Source: Tepidiforma sp. | GTDB taxonomy: Bacteria > Chloroflexota > Dehalococcoidia > Tepidiformales > Tepidiformaceae | Length of the DNA stretch: 64,000 nucleotides | Direction of reading: 5' to 3' | Assembly: GCA_026003935.1 (NCBI GenBank) | Contig: BPIE01000001.1 | Coordinates: forward strand, 558,001-622,000 | Shown here: in pieces, positions 33,100-41,805 of the stretch | Layout: every line of letters begins with the position of its first letter | Position numbering within the stretch: the first letter of the stretch is position 1 | Position numbers and translations under genes: made by a program | Notes under the pieces: generated by a model | Database searches by the model: none | Told to the model about the DNA's origin: nothing | What the model saw: the letters and a program-made list of their open reading frames with translations, nothing else

Positions 33100-34521
33100 A
33101 TGGCTCAGTGGGACGTCGCGGTGATCGGGGGCGGTCCCGGCGGATACGTGGCAGCGATCCGCGCGGCGCAGCTGGGCCTGAAGACGGCGGTTTTCGAGAA
33201 GGAGCGGGTCGGGGGGCTGTGCCTGAACTGGGGATGCATCCCGAGCAAGGCGCTCCTGAAGAACGCGGACGTCGTGAACGCGGTTCGTGATGGCGGCGCT
33301 TGGGGGCTGGTGGGTGCGGATGCGGTGCGGTTCGACTACGGGGCGGCGGTTGACCGGAGCCGGGATGTGGTGGAGCGCATCGTCGGGGGGGTCGAGGGGC
33401 TGCTGCGGGATAACGGCGTCGAGGTGGTGAGCGGCGAGGCGCGGCTCACGGGGACGCGGACGCTGGAGGTGGATGGTTCGGAGCACCGGGCGTCGAACAT
33501 CATCATCGCGACGGGTGCGTCGCCGCGGGTCATCCCGGGGATGGAGCCGGACGGCGAGGTGGTGATCACGAGCCGGGAGGCGCTCGCGCGGCGGAGCGTG
33601 CCGCGGAGCGCGGCGATCATCGGAGCCGGGCCGGTGGGGGTCGAGTTCGCGCACCTGTGGGCGAGTTACGGGGCGGAGGTGACGCTCGTGGAGCTGCTGC
33701 CGACGCTGGTTCCGCTGGAAGACCCGGAGATTGGGCGGCTGCTGCAGCGGAGTTTCGAGCGGCGGGGCATCCGCTGCCTGCCGGGGACACGGGTCACGGG
33801 CGTGGAACGGACCGCAGCAGGAGCAGTAGTGCGGACCGAGACCGGGGACCAGGCGGGAGCGGTGGAGGCGGAGGTGGTTCTCGTGGCGGTCGGCTTCGTG
33901 CCGCGGACGGCGGAGCTGGGGCTGGAGGCGGCGGGGGTTCAGACGACGCGCGGGTTCATCGACATCGACGGGCGGATGGCGACGAGCGTGCCGGGCATTT
34001 ACGCGGTGGGGGACGTGACGGGGAAGCTGATGCTGGCGCACGTGGCATCGCACCAGGGGGTGCTGGCGGCCGAGGCGATCGCGGGGAAGGCGCCGCCCGA
34101 GCCGGATTATGTGCAGATGCCGCGGGCGACGTTCTGTCAGCCTCAGGTGGGGTCGATTGGCTTTACGGAGACTGGCGCGAAAGAGGCGGGGTACCGGGTG
34201 CGGACGGGTCGGTTTCCGCTGACTGCGCTGGGGAAGGCGGTTGCGGCGGGACACACGGAGGGGTTCGTGAAGGTTGTCGTGGAGGAGGAGACGGGGCAGG
34301 TGCTGGGCATCCACATGGTGGGGCACGACATCAACGACCTGCTGGGAGAGGCAACGATGGTTGCGCTCCTGGAGGCGACATCGGTGGAGGTTGGGTTTGC
34401 GGTGCATGCGCACCCGACCCTCCCGGAGGCGCTGAAGGAGGCCGCGCTGGCGGCCGACGGCGAGGCCATTCATATCGCACGGCGGCGGGCGACGCCGCGG
34501 GAAGGAGCCGCAACGGCATGA
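33100..34521 (+). CDS. lpdA: Dihydrolipoyl dehydrogenase (E3)
   Basis: The 473-residue flavoprotein reoxidises the lipoyl group of E2. GGGPGGYVAA near residue 10 binds FAD, the redox pair is C41/C46 in CLNWGCIP, GAGPVGVEFA near 175 binds NAD, and HAHPTLPEALKEA near the C-terminus gives the catalytic His-Glu of the partner subunit. AGGAGG is 5 nt before ATG 33100; a GATAAT at 33069-33074 is a possible -10. It is first in the operon, and its TGA overlaps the E1-alpha ATG. Confidence 0.95.
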   Translation: MAQWDVAVIGGGPGGYVAAIRAAQLGLKTAVFEKERVGGLCLNWGCIPSKALLKNADVVNAVRDGGAWGLVGADAVRFDYGAAVDRSRDVVERIVGGVEGLLRDNGVEVVSGEARLTGTRTLEVDGSEHRASNIIIATGASPRVIPGMEPDGEVVITSREALARRSVPRSAAIIGAGPVGVEFAHLWASYGAEVTLVELLPTLVPLEDPEIGRLLQRSFERRGIRCLPGTRVTGVERTAAGAVVRTETGDQAGAVEAEVVLVAVGFVPRTAELGLEAAGVQTTRGFIDIDGRMATSVPGIYAVGDVTGKLMLAHVASHQGVLAAEAIAGKAPPEPDYVQMPRATFCQPQVGSIGFTETGAKEAGYRVRTGRFPLTALGKAVAAGHTEGFVKVVVEEETGQVLGIHMVGHDINDLLGEATMVALLEATSVEVGFAVHAHPTLPEALKEAALAADGEAIHIARRRATPREGAATA

Positions 34522-35507
34522 CGACGGATGTTCGCAGCGACCTGATGCGCGAGCTTGGTGCAGAGCAGCTCGGGCGGTTCCTGTACCAGATGGTGCTGAT
34601 CCGCATCTTCGAGGAGCGGTGCGGGGAGCTGTATACGAGGGGGAAGATCCGGGGGTTCCTGCACCTGTACACGGGGCAGGAGGCGTGCGCGGTGGGGTCG
34701 ATCAGCTGCCTCGAGGAGCGGGACAAGATCCTGACACACTACCGCGACCATGGGCATGCGCTGGCGCGGGGCCTGGACCCGAACCGTGTGATGGCGGAGC
34801 TGTTCGGGAAGGCGACGGGCGTGGCCGGGGGCCGGGGCGGTTCGATGCACCTGTACGACGCGGAGAAGGGGTTCCTCGGGGGGTACGCGATTGTCGCGGC
34901 GCATTTGCCGCTGGCGGTGGGGCTCGGTGTTGCGGCGCAGATGCGCAGGGAGGATTTCGTGACGCTCTGCATCTTCGGTGATGGGAGCGTGGGGGAGGGG
35001 GAGTTCCACGAGGCGCTGAACATGGCGGTGCTGTGGAACACGCCGACGGTGTTTTTCTGCGAGAACAACCTGTACGGGATGGGGGTGCCGTTCAAGGCGT
35101 CGCTCTCGACGGAGATTCCGAAGCTGGCGGCGGCGTACAACATGCCTGCGGTCTCGGTTGACGGGATGGATGTACTGGCGGTGTACGAGGCGACGCGGGA
35201 GGCGGTGGCGCACGCGCGGGCTGGGAAGGGGCCGTATTTCATCGAGGCGATGACGTACCGGTACCGGGGCCATTCGATGGCCGACCCGGAGCTGTACCGG
35301 CTGAAGGACGAGATCGAGGAGGCGAAGCGGCGCGACTGCATCGAGCGGCTGAAGGGGCAGATGATGGAGGCGGGGATGCTGGACGAGGCGGGGTTCGCGG
35401 ACATCGAGGCGCGGGCACGGCGGGTGGTGGATGAGGCGGTGGAGTTTGCGGAGCAGAGTCCCCAGCCGGCGCTGGATACGCTCTTCGACCATCTCTACAA
35501 GGAGTAG
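34518..35507 (+). CDS. pdhA: 2-oxoacid (pyruvate) dehydrogenase E1 alpha
   Basis: The 329-residue thiamine-diphosphate subunit carries the TPP motif GDGSVGEGEFHEAL...FFCENN, with YRGHSMADPELYR in the C-terminal half (E1-alpha phosphorylation-loop region). Acetoin dehydrogenase and branched-chain enzymes have the same organisation; pyruvate is the most likely substrate but not proven. ATG 34518 overlaps the lpdA stop. The long upstream open frame is a shadow of lpdA. Confidence 0.93.
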   Translation: MTTDVRSDLMRELGAEQLGRFLYQMVLIRIFEERCGELYTRGKIRGFLHLYTGQEACAVGSISCLEERDKILTHYRDHGHALARGLDPNRVMAELFGKATGVAGGRGGSMHLYDAEKGFLGGYAIVAAHLPLAVGLGVAAQMRREDFVTLCIFGDGSVGEGEFHEALNMAVLWNTPTVFFCENNLYGMGVPFKASLSTEIPKLAAAYNMPAVSVDGMDVLAVYEATREAVAHARAGKGPYFIEAMTYRYRGHSMADPELYRLKDEIEEAKRRDCIERLKGQMMEAGMLDEAGFADIEARARRVVDEAVEFAEQSPQPALDTLFDHLYKE

Positions 35508-35510
35508 GCC

Positions 35511-36494
35511 GTGGCCATCATGCGGATGCGGGATGCACTTCGGGAAGCGCTGCGGGAGGAGATGCTCCGGGATGAGCGGGTCTTCCTGCTGGGCGAGGAT
35601 ATCGGCCTGTATGGGGGCTCGTATGCGGTGACGAAGGGGCTGCTGGAGGAGTTTGGGGAGGAGCGTGTGCGGGACACGCCGATTGCGGAGTCGGCCATCG
35701 TGGGGATTGGGATTGGGGCGGCGATGGGGGGGATGCACCCGATGGTCGAGATTATGACGATCAATTTCAGTTTCCTGGCGCTCGACCAGATTGTGAACAA
35801 CGCGGCGAAGCTGCTGCACATGTCGAACGGGCAGATCAATGTGCCGCTGGTCATCCGGATGGCGAGCGGGGGCGGTTCGCAGCTGGCAGCGACGCACAGT
35901 CACAGCCTGGAGGGGCTGTACGCGCACTTCCCGGGGCTCAAGGTGGTGTGTCCTTCGACGCCGGCGGATGCGAAGGGACTGCTGAAGCGGGCTTTTCGCG
36001 ATGAGAACACGGTGATTTTCATCGAGCACACGGCGAACTACGGGCTGCGGGGGGAGGTGCCGGACGACCCGGATTTCCTCATCGAGTTTGGCGTGGCGAA
36101 CGTGGTCCGCGAGGGGACGGATGTGACGCTCGTGGGGTACAGCGGGTCGGTCCACCAGGCGGTGCGGGCGGCGGAGCTGCTGGAGCAGCAAGAGGAGATC
36201 AGTGCGGAGGTCATCGACCTCCGCACGCTGCGGCCGCTGGACATCGACACGGTGGTGGCATCGGTGAAGAAGACGAACCGGGCGGTCATCGTGGAGGACG
36301 CGTGGCGGTTCGGCGGATTTGGCGGTGAGCTGGCAGCGCAGATTATGGAGCGGGCGTTCGACTGGCTGGATGCGCCGGTTGCGCGGGTGGCCTGCAAGGA
36401 TGTGCCGCTCCCGTACAATCGGAATTTGGAGTTCCACGCGCTGCCCTCGGAGGAGGACGTGGTCGAGGCTGTCCTCGGGATGTTCAAGGAGTGA
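35511..36494 (+). CDS. pdhB: 2-oxoacid (pyruvate) dehydrogenase E1 beta
   Basis: The 327-residue subunit pairs with E1 alpha. LLGEDIGLYGG, GIGIGAAMGGMHPMVE and SGGGSQLAATHSH define the fold, and VIDLRTLRPLD with VIVEDAW closes it. AAGGAG is about 6 nt before GTG 35511. The gene starts 3 nt after the E1-alpha stop. Confidence 0.94.
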   Translation: MAIMRMRDALREALREEMLRDERVFLLGEDIGLYGGSYAVTKGLLEEFGEERVRDTPIAESAIVGIGIGAAMGGMHPMVEIMTINFSFLALDQIVNNAAKLLHMSNGQINVPLVIRMASGGGSQLAATHSHSLEGLYAHFPGLKVVCPSTPADAKGLLKRAFRDENTVIFIEHTANYGLRGEVPDDPDFLIEFGVANVVREGTDVTLVGYSGSVHQAVRAAELLEQQEEISAEVIDLRTLRPLDIDTVVASVKKTNRAVIVEDAWRFGGFGGELAAQIMERAFDWLDAPVARVACKDVPLPYNRNLEFHALPSEEDVVEAVLGMFKE

Positions 36495-36498
36495 GCCG

Positions 36499-37794
36499 GT
36501 GACGATCGAAGTGACGATGCCGCAGATGGGCGCCGACATGGTGGAGGGGACGCTGGTCCGCTGGCTGAAGCAGGTTGGCGACCGGGTTGAGCGGGGCGAG
36601 ACGATTGCGGAGATCGAAACGGATAAGGCGACGGTAGAGCTGGAGGCGTTCGACTCGGGGACGGTGTTGAAGCTGGTTGCGAACGAGGGCGATGTCGTGC
36701 CGGTTGGGGATGTCATCGCCATCCTTGGCGAGCCGAGCGAGGTGCCGCCGGAGGTGGAGCGGAAGCCGGTGCCGCCGCCGGCGAAGCGGGAGATTGACCC
36801 CGAGCTGCGGACGACGGCGGTGAAGGATAGCAGTGCGGCGCCGGCAGCGGGGCCGTCGCCGGCGGCGGCCGGGGAGGATGGCAGGGTTCGCATCAGCCCG
36901 GTGGCGCGCCGGATTGCGCGGGAGGCGGGCATCGACATCAGCGGGCTGCGCGGCTCGGGGCCGGACGGGCGCATCCTCCGGCGAGACGTGGAGGCGGCGA
37001 TCGCGGCGCGGCAGTCGGGGGCGGCACCGGCGGCTCCCGCGGCAGGTGCGCCGACAGCGCCGCAACAGGCTCCCCGGCCGGCGCCGGCGATTGCGCCTGC
37101 GGCGGGGGCGGCTGAGGTGACCGTCGAGCTGGGGAAGATGCGCAAGGCGATTGCGCACCGGATGGCGCTTTCGAAGCAGACCCAGCCCCACTACTACCTG
37201 ACGCTGGACATCGATATGACGGATGCGCTGGCCTTCCGGGCGCAGCTGAACGCTGGGCTCCCGGAAGGGCAGAAGGTGACCATCAACGACCTGATCGTGA
37301 AGGCGTGCGCGATTGCGCTGGAGCGGCATCCGAAGTTCAACGCGGCGTTTACGGAGGAGGGGCTTCGGATGCACGACCGGATCAATATTTGCATTGGGGT
37401 CGCGCTGGATGAGGGCTTGATTGCGCCGGCGGTGCTGGATTGCCAGTCGAAATCGCTGGGGCGGATTGCGCAGGAAACGAAGGACCTCGTCGAGCGGGCG
37501 CGGACGGGGAAGCTGACGGCGGCGGAGTACGGCGAGGGGACGTTTACGATTACGAACCTCGGCGCGTACGGGGTGGAGACGCTGATTGGCATCATCAATC
37601 CGCCGCAGGCGGCGATTCTCGGGGTGGGTTCGGTGATGCCGAAGCCGGTGGTCCGGGACGGCGAGGTGGTGGTGCGGCAGGTGATGAAGGTGGCGCTGAG
37701 CGCGGACCACCGGGTGACGGACGGGGCGGAGGGCGCCCGGTTCATCACGGAGGTCCGGGGGATTTTGGAGCAGCCGGCGACGCTGGCGCTCTAG
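36499..37794 (+). CDS. pdhC: Dihydrolipoyllysine acyltransferase (E2)
   Basis: The 431-residue core protein of the complex. The lipoyl domain (about 1-77) carries the modified lysine K43 in ETDKATVE; a Pro/Ala-rich linker follows; the E1/E3-binding domain (about 130-170) reads RISPVARRIAREAGIDI; the catalytic domain ends with LSADHRVTDG. Only one lipoyl domain is present. GTG 36499 follows AAGGAG. The TAG stop forms CTAG with the stop of tesB on the other strand. Confidence 0.94.
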   Translation: MTIEVTMPQMGADMVEGTLVRWLKQVGDRVERGETIAEIETDKATVELEAFDSGTVLKLVANEGDVVPVGDVIAILGEPSEVPPEVERKPVPPPAKREIDPELRTTAVKDSSAAPAAGPSPAAAGEDGRVRISPVARRIAREAGIDISGLRGSGPDGRILRRDVEAAIAARQSGAAPAAPAAGAPTAPQQAPRPAPAIAPAAGAAEVTVELGKMRKAIAHRMALSKQTQPHYYLTLDIDMTDALAFRAQLNAGLPEGQKVTINDLIVKACAIALERHPKFNAAFTEEGLRMHDRINICIGVALDEGLIAPAVLDCQSKSLGRIAQETKDLVERARTGKLTAAEYGEGTFTITNLGAYGVETLIGIINPPQAAILGVGSVMPKPVVRDGEVVVRQVMKVALSADHRVTDGAEGARFITEVRGILEQPATLAL

Positions 37795-38657
37795 GGCGCC
37801 GTGGGCTCTTCCGTGCGGTCGCGCGGGATGCGGATGAGCCCTTCCTGGGCTACGGAGGCGATGCGGAGGCCGGCAGGCGTCCAGATGGAGCCGAAGATGA
37901 GCCCGCGGGCATGGCGGGCGACAGGGCTTTCGCTGGTGTAGAGGACCCAGTCGTTGAAGGTGACGGGGCCGTGGAACCAGACGGCATGGTCGAGGGAGGC
38001 GGACATGCGGCGGCCCCAGGTGAGGCCGTGGGGGCGTGCTGCGGTGGAGAGGAGGGTACGGTCGCTGGCGTAGGTGAGGACGGCGGCGTGGATGAGGGGG
38101 TCGTCGGGGAGGTCTCCGTTGGGGCGCATCCAGATGCGGCGGCGGGCGGGGAGGCGTTCGCCGGGGAGGTCGGGGTCGACGACGCGGATTTCGATGGGCT
38201 GTGAGCGGCGGCGGCGCTCGGCGTCTTCGAGCATTTCGCCGCGGACGTCTTCCCAGTTGGGGAGGCCGTCGGGCGGGGGTGCGCTGGGCATGACGTCCTG
38301 GTGGGCGACGCCGTCTTCGGGACGGGCGAAGGAGGCGGAGAGGTCGAAGATGGCTTCGCCGCCCTGGTAGGCGACGACGTGACGGGTGGAGAAGGTGCGG
38401 CCGTCGCGGATGCGGTCGACGACGAACCGGATGGGGACGTCGTGGGTGCCGCCTTTGAGGAAGTAGGCGTGGAGGGAGTGGATGAAGCCGGCATCAGGGG
38501 GGAGGGTGAGGCCGGCTGCCATGACGGACTGGGCGGCGACGTGGCCGCCGAAGAGGCGGCCCGTCCCCGGTCCGGGCTGGCCGAGAAAGAGGTCGCGGTC
38601 GAGGCGCTCGAGCTGGAGGTTTTGGAGGAGCACGTCGAGGGCGCGGCTTCTGGTCAC
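37791..38657 (-). CDS. tesB: Acyl-CoA thioesterase II (TesB)
   Basis: The 288-residue double-hotdog thioesterase has TGRLFGGHVAAQSVMAAG near residue 30, MSASLDHAVWFH near 230 and LYTSES/SVAQEGLIR near the end, which supply the Asp, Ser/Thr and Gln of the family triad. It frees CoA from medium and long acyl-CoAs. GTG 38657 overlaps the stop of the RNHCP gene (GTGA). Its stop shares CTAG with pdhC, so the convergent genes overlap by 4 nt. Confidence 0.92.
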   Translation of the reverse strand: MTRSRALDVLLQNLQLERLDRDLFLGQPGPGTGRLFGGHVAAQSVMAAGLTLPPDAGFIHSLHAYFLKGGTHDVPIRFVVDRIRDGRTFSTRHVVAYQGGEAIFDLSASFARPEDGVAHQDVMPSAPPPDGLPNWEDVRGEMLEDAERRRRSQPIEIRVVDPDLPGERLPARRRIWMRPNGDLPDDPLIHAAVLTYASDRTLLSTAARPHGLTWGRRMSASLDHAVWFHGPVTFNDWVLYTSESPVARHARGLIFGSIWTPAGLRIASVAQEGLIRIPRDRTEEPTAP

Positions 38658-38989
38658 GAAAGGTACTCCAGTGGGACGGGTGGATTGGCGAGGGGGCGTG
38701 CGGCGATGGCCATGAGGAGCATGAGGTTGTCGTCGCCGGCGATGCGGTTTTCGTGGAGGACGCCGCAGGATTTGCAGCGGTGGATGAGCATCCATTCGCC
38801 ATCGGGTGCGACGAAGACGGCGAGGGGCTCCATGGGGCCGCCGCAGGCGGCCTTGCGGTCGCCGGGGAAGTTATCGACGTGGCGGCTCCAGAGGCAGCGG
38901 TTGCAGTGGTTTCGCTGGGTGGTGCCGAAGGCGAGGACGTCGACGGAGCCCCGGCATTTGATGCAGCGGAAGGTGTCTGGGTCGGCCAT
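38654..38989 (-). CDS. RNHCP-domain zinc protein
   Basis: The 111-residue protein has FRCIKCRGSV, RNHCNRCLWSRHVDNFPGDR and the C-terminal HRCKSCGVLHENRIAGDDN. These are the CxxC and RNHCP...PGDR segments of the RNHCP family; here RNHCP is RNHCN. Function unknown; a zinc-binding role in RNA or nucleotide handling has been suggested for such ribbons but is not shown. It is overlapped by tesB downstream. Confidence 0.88.
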   Translation of the reverse strand: MADPDTFRCIKCRGSVDVLAFGTTQRNHCNRCLWSRHVDNFPGDRKAACGGPMEPLAVFVAPDGEWMLIHRCKSCGVLHENRIAGDDNLMLLMAIAARPLANPPVPLEYLS

Positions 38990-39026
38990 GGGGACGGAGT
39001 AACGGTACCGCGGGCGGGGTTTACGG

Positions 39027-39567
39027 TCAGTGGAGGCGGCGGCCCATGATGTAGAAGGGCCAGCCCCCGGCGGTGAAGGTCATCTCGGCGAGGTATTCGA
39101 ACCCGAGGCGGTGGTAGAGCTGGTGGGCGCGGCTATCGGTGCGGGTGCTGAGTACGGCGGTGCGCTCGGGGCGGCCTTCGAGGAGGGCGGCGAGAAGAGC
39201 TGTGCCGATGCCCTGCCCCTGGGCGGCGGGGGCGACGGCGATTTCGACGACCTCGTAGGCATCGCTGAGCCATTCGGCGGATCTTTTCTTGGCCGAGCCA
39301 GCGAGCGACGGCATCGTGCCACCACTGGCCATCTTCGCCGCGGTAGCCGTAGGCCATGCCGCAGATGGTGCCGTGGAGCTCGGCGATGAGGAAGCGGAAG
39401 CCGCGGCGGTGGCGGTGGGTGTCGCGGATGCGGGCGCGGACTTCACGGCCGCGGTCGAGGTCGGCGTAGGGCGGCTCGGCGAAGGCGTCGGCGTAGACCG
39501 CAATGGCCCCCTCGAAGAGGGGGCCATTGGGCTCGATTTCGCGAATGCGGAGGGCGGTTGCGGTCAC
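39027..39567 (-). pseudogene. GNAT acetyltransferase interrupted by a single-base frameshift
   Basis: The GTG 39567 frame encodes VTATALRIREIEP... through RGEDGQWWHDAVARWLGQ, then loses similarity; the +1 frame from there encodes AEWLSDAYEVVEIAVAPAAQ with QGQGIGTALL, the acetyl-CoA loop of GNATs, and ends GWPFYIMGRRLH. Both halves together give one normal-length (about 179 residues) GNAT. The break is at AAAA (plus-strand T at 39284-39287); removing one A restores the frame. It may be a real mutation, a sequencing error or, less likely, programmed shifting. It follows the AAA gene after 1 nt. Confidence 0.8.
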
Positions 39568-39568
39568 G

Positions 39569-40969
39569 CTAGCCGCGGTACTGGGTCTTGCCGCCGACGC
39601 GGTCTTTGTTGAGGCGCTTGTTGAGGTGGAGACCTTCGAGGATGAATTCGAGGGCGGCTGCGGTTTCGGCGTCGCTGCCGGTGCCGCCGAGCTTTTCGAT
39701 GGCGGGCATGAGGCCTTCGATCTGGCGGGCGATGGCAGCATGTTCGCGCGAGGGGACCATGTCGCCGACTTCGACGGCGACGCCTGCGCGGAAGCGGTTG
39801 ACGACGGGTTCGAGCTCGCCGAGGTTGAAGGAGCGGTTGAAGACGGCGACGACGGCGCCCTGGATGAGCTTTTCGATGATCTGGTCTTCCCGGCCGTCTT
39901 CGACGGTTTCGAATTCGACTTTGCCGGAGAGCGCGGGGACGACGTAGGGGAGGTCGCTGACGCGGGGGACGACGCGGTCTTCGCCGGTGACGATGGCGCG
40001 GCGGAGGGCGTTGGCGAGCATGGATTCGTAGTTGGCGATGGAGGCGCGGACGGAGACGCCGGAGCGCTGGTTGATATCGGGGCTGCGGCGTGCGAGCCGG
40101 CTGATCTCGGCGATGACCTCCTTCATGTACTGCGGGACGGCGACGTCGAAGTCGGCCGGCACCGGGTGGTGCTCCGCTTCCATGATGTCGATTTCGTGTT
40201 CGATCCTGGTTGGGTAGTGGGTGCGGACCTGGGCGCCGTAGCGGTCCTTGAGGGGGGTGATGATGCGGCCGCGGTTGGTGTAGTCCTCGGGGTTGGCGCT
40301 GGCGACGATGAAGACGTCGAGCGGGAGGCGGATGCGGTAGCCGCGGATCTGGACGTCGCGCTCTTCCATGATGTTGAGGAGGCCGACCTGGATGCGCTCG
40401 GCGAGGTCGGGGAGCTCGTTGATGCAGAAGATGCCGCGGTTGGTGCGGGGGATGAGGCCGTAGTGGATGGTGAGCTCATCGCTGAGGTAGCGGCCTTCGG
40501 CGACCTTGATGGGGTCGACTTCGCCGATGAGGTCGGCGATGGTGATGTCGGGGGTGGCGAGCTTTTCGCCGTAGCGCTTGTCCCGGGGGAGCCACTCGAG
40601 CTCGGCGTCGTCGCCTTTTTCGGCGAGGATGTCGCGGCCGGCGCGGGTGATGGGGTTGAACGGGTCTTCGGGGATTTCGCAGCCGGCGAGGATTGGGATT
40701 TCGTCGTCAAGGAGGCTGACGAGGGAGCGGATGATGCGGGATTTGGCCTGGCCGCGTTCGCCGAGGAAGATGATGTCCTGGCCGGCGAGGATGGCGTTGA
40801 CGATGTGGGGGATGACGGTGTCTTCGTAGCCGTAGATGCCGGGAAAGAGGGTTTCGCCGGCGCGGATCTTGGCGATGAGGTTTTTTCGCATCTCCTCGCG
40901 GACGGGGAGGACGCGGTAGCCGGAAGCGCGCAGTTCGCCGACGGTTCGGGGGCGTTCGAGAGTCGTCAC
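39569..40969 (-). CDS. AAA+ ATPase, magnesium-chelatase ChlI/MoxR-like
   Basis: The 466-residue protein has Walker A-like FLGERGQAKSRI (alanine where GK usually has glycine), CINELPDLAERIQVGLLNIMEER (Walker B and pre-sensor region), and VASANPEDYTNRGRI (sensor 1). The family remodels partner proteins, usually with a von Willebrand A partner; none lies next to it. GTG 40969 has GGAG 10 nt upstream. A consensus promoter and a long structured leader precede it, so expression is probably high or controlled. Confidence 0.9.
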   Translation of the reverse strand: MTTLERPRTVGELRASGYRVLPVREEMRKNLIAKIRAGETLFPGIYGYEDTVIPHIVNAILAGQDIIFLGERGQAKSRIIRSLVSLLDDEIPILAGCEIPEDPFNPITRAGRDILAEKGDDAELEWLPRDKRYGEKLATPDITIADLIGEVDPIKVAEGRYLSDELTIHYGLIPRTNRGIFCINELPDLAERIQVGLLNIMEERDVQIRGYRIRLPLDVFIVASANPEDYTNRGRIITPLKDRYGAQVRTHYPTRIEHEIDIMEAEHHPVPADFDVAVPQYMKEVIAEISRLARRSPDINQRSGVSVRASIANYESMLANALRRAIVTGEDRVVPRVSDLPYVVPALSGKVEFETVEDGREDQIIEKLIQGAVVAVFNRSFNLGELEPVVNRFRAGVAVEVGDMVPSREHAAIARQIEGLMPAIEKLGGTGSDAETAAALEFILEGLHLNKRLNKDRVGGKTQYRG

Positions 40970-41100
40970 TGGTGTCCCACTCCGAGTTGGTTACCGGCGG
41001 AAGCCGGGAGCCGATGGAGGGGCGGCGCCCCGCGGCGCGAGCCCGTTCCCGGACACTGCCTTGCGGCAGTGCGCCCGGTACTTCGAGGGTGCCGGGCCTC
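40970..41100 (-). promoter_or_regulatory. Structured 5' leader of the AAA gene
   Basis: About 130 nt between the promoter and GTG 40969. Clear hairpins: CACTGCC/GGCAGTG closed by a GCAA tetraloop with flanking CCGG pairing, a GCGGGGCGCC/GGCGCCGC-like stem and CCGGC/GCCGG. No known riboswitch signature is recognised. A ribosome binding region lies at its 3' end. Confidence 0.5.
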
Positions 41101-41107
41101 TGGCTCG

Positions 41108-41135
41108 ATCATAGGGTGCCCCCAAGGCGTGTCAA
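41108..41135 (-). promoter_or_regulatory. Sigma-70-type promoter of the AAA gene
   Basis: TTGACA (6 of 6) at 41130-41135 and TATGAT (5 of 6) at 41108-41113, spaced 16 nt. The clearest promoter in the window. Confidence 0.8.
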
Positions 41136-41165
41136 CCGAGGGTAAGCAGGCTGGCATGGGGCTGT

Positions 41166-41783
41166 TCAGGGGAGGAGCCGGTCGATTTCGGCGAGGCGCT
41201 CGGGGGTGTTGGCGTTGAGGAAGCTGCGGAAGCCGGGGTCGAAGGGGGCGAGGTCGGCGTCGGAGGGCTCGACGACGCGGAGTCCTTCGCAGGCAGCGAC
41301 GATGCGGAGGCCGCCGGAGCGGGCTGCGAGGGCTGCGCGGAAGGGCGCGAGGCAGGATGCGGGGCGGTAGACGGCGACGAGGGGCTGGGGGAAGCCGCCG
41401 ATACGAGGCCGGACGACGTCGGCTCCGGTTTCGCGGGCGATGGCGGCAAGGCGGGAGACGAGTGCCGCGGCGATGAGCGGGGCATCGCAGGAGCAGGCGA
41501 AGGCAAGCCCGGCGCTGCTGACGGCGAAACCGGCCGCAAGGCCCGCGAGGGGGCCGAGGCCGGGGGTCTCGTCGGCGGCGAAGTCGAGCGGGAGCGGGGC
41601 GTCGATGGCGGGGAGGGCCTGGCCGGGGGCATGAACGATGATGAGACGGTCGACGGCGGGGGCGACGGCATCGGCAACCCACTGGAGGAGGGGACGCCCG
41701 CGAAGCGGTGCGGAGGCTTTGTCGCGGCCGAAGCGGGTGCTGCGGCCGCCGGCGAGGATGATGGCGTCGATGCCGTGGTTCAT
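41166..41783 (-). CDS. mobA: Molybdenum cofactor guanylyltransferase
   Basis: The 205-residue nucleotidyltransferase attaches GMP to molybdopterin. LAGGRSTRFGRDKA near residue 8 is the GTP-binding loop, and the remaining CSCDAPLIAA and VYRPASCLAPF segments fit MobA/MocA-type enzymes. The adjacent yqeC suggests a selenium-dependent molybdenum hydroxylase pathway, in which case a cytidylyl variant (MocA) is possible. ATG 41783 is divergent from yqeC with 22 nt between starts. Confidence 0.86.
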   Translation of the reverse strand: MNHGIDAIILAGGRSTRFGRDKASAPLRGRPLLQWVADAVAPAVDRLIIVHAPGQALPAIDAPLPLDFAADETPGLGPLAGLAAGFAVSSAGLAFACSCDAPLIAAALVSRLAAIARETGADVVRPRIGGFPQPLVAVYRPASCLAPFRAALAARSGGLRIVAACEGLRVVEPSDADLAPFDPGFRSFLNANTPERLAEIDRLLP

Positions 41784-41792
41784 GGGAGGACG

Positions 41793-41798
41793 TAGGAT
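41793..41798 (+). promoter_or_regulatory. -10 box of yqeC, leaderless spacing
   Basis: TAGGAT ending 7 nt before ATG 41806. Confidence 0.5.
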
Positions 41799-41805
41799 CG
41801 GTTCG

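Noticed and set aside
39284-39287. Programmed frameshifting in the GNAT gene
   Set aside because: The site is not a classical slippery heptamer and no stimulating structure is apparent; mutation or sequencing error is simpler.
40970-41100. T-box or other known riboswitch in the AAA leader
   Set aside because: No T-box sequence, specifier loop or other riboswitch core was recognised; reported only as a structured leader.
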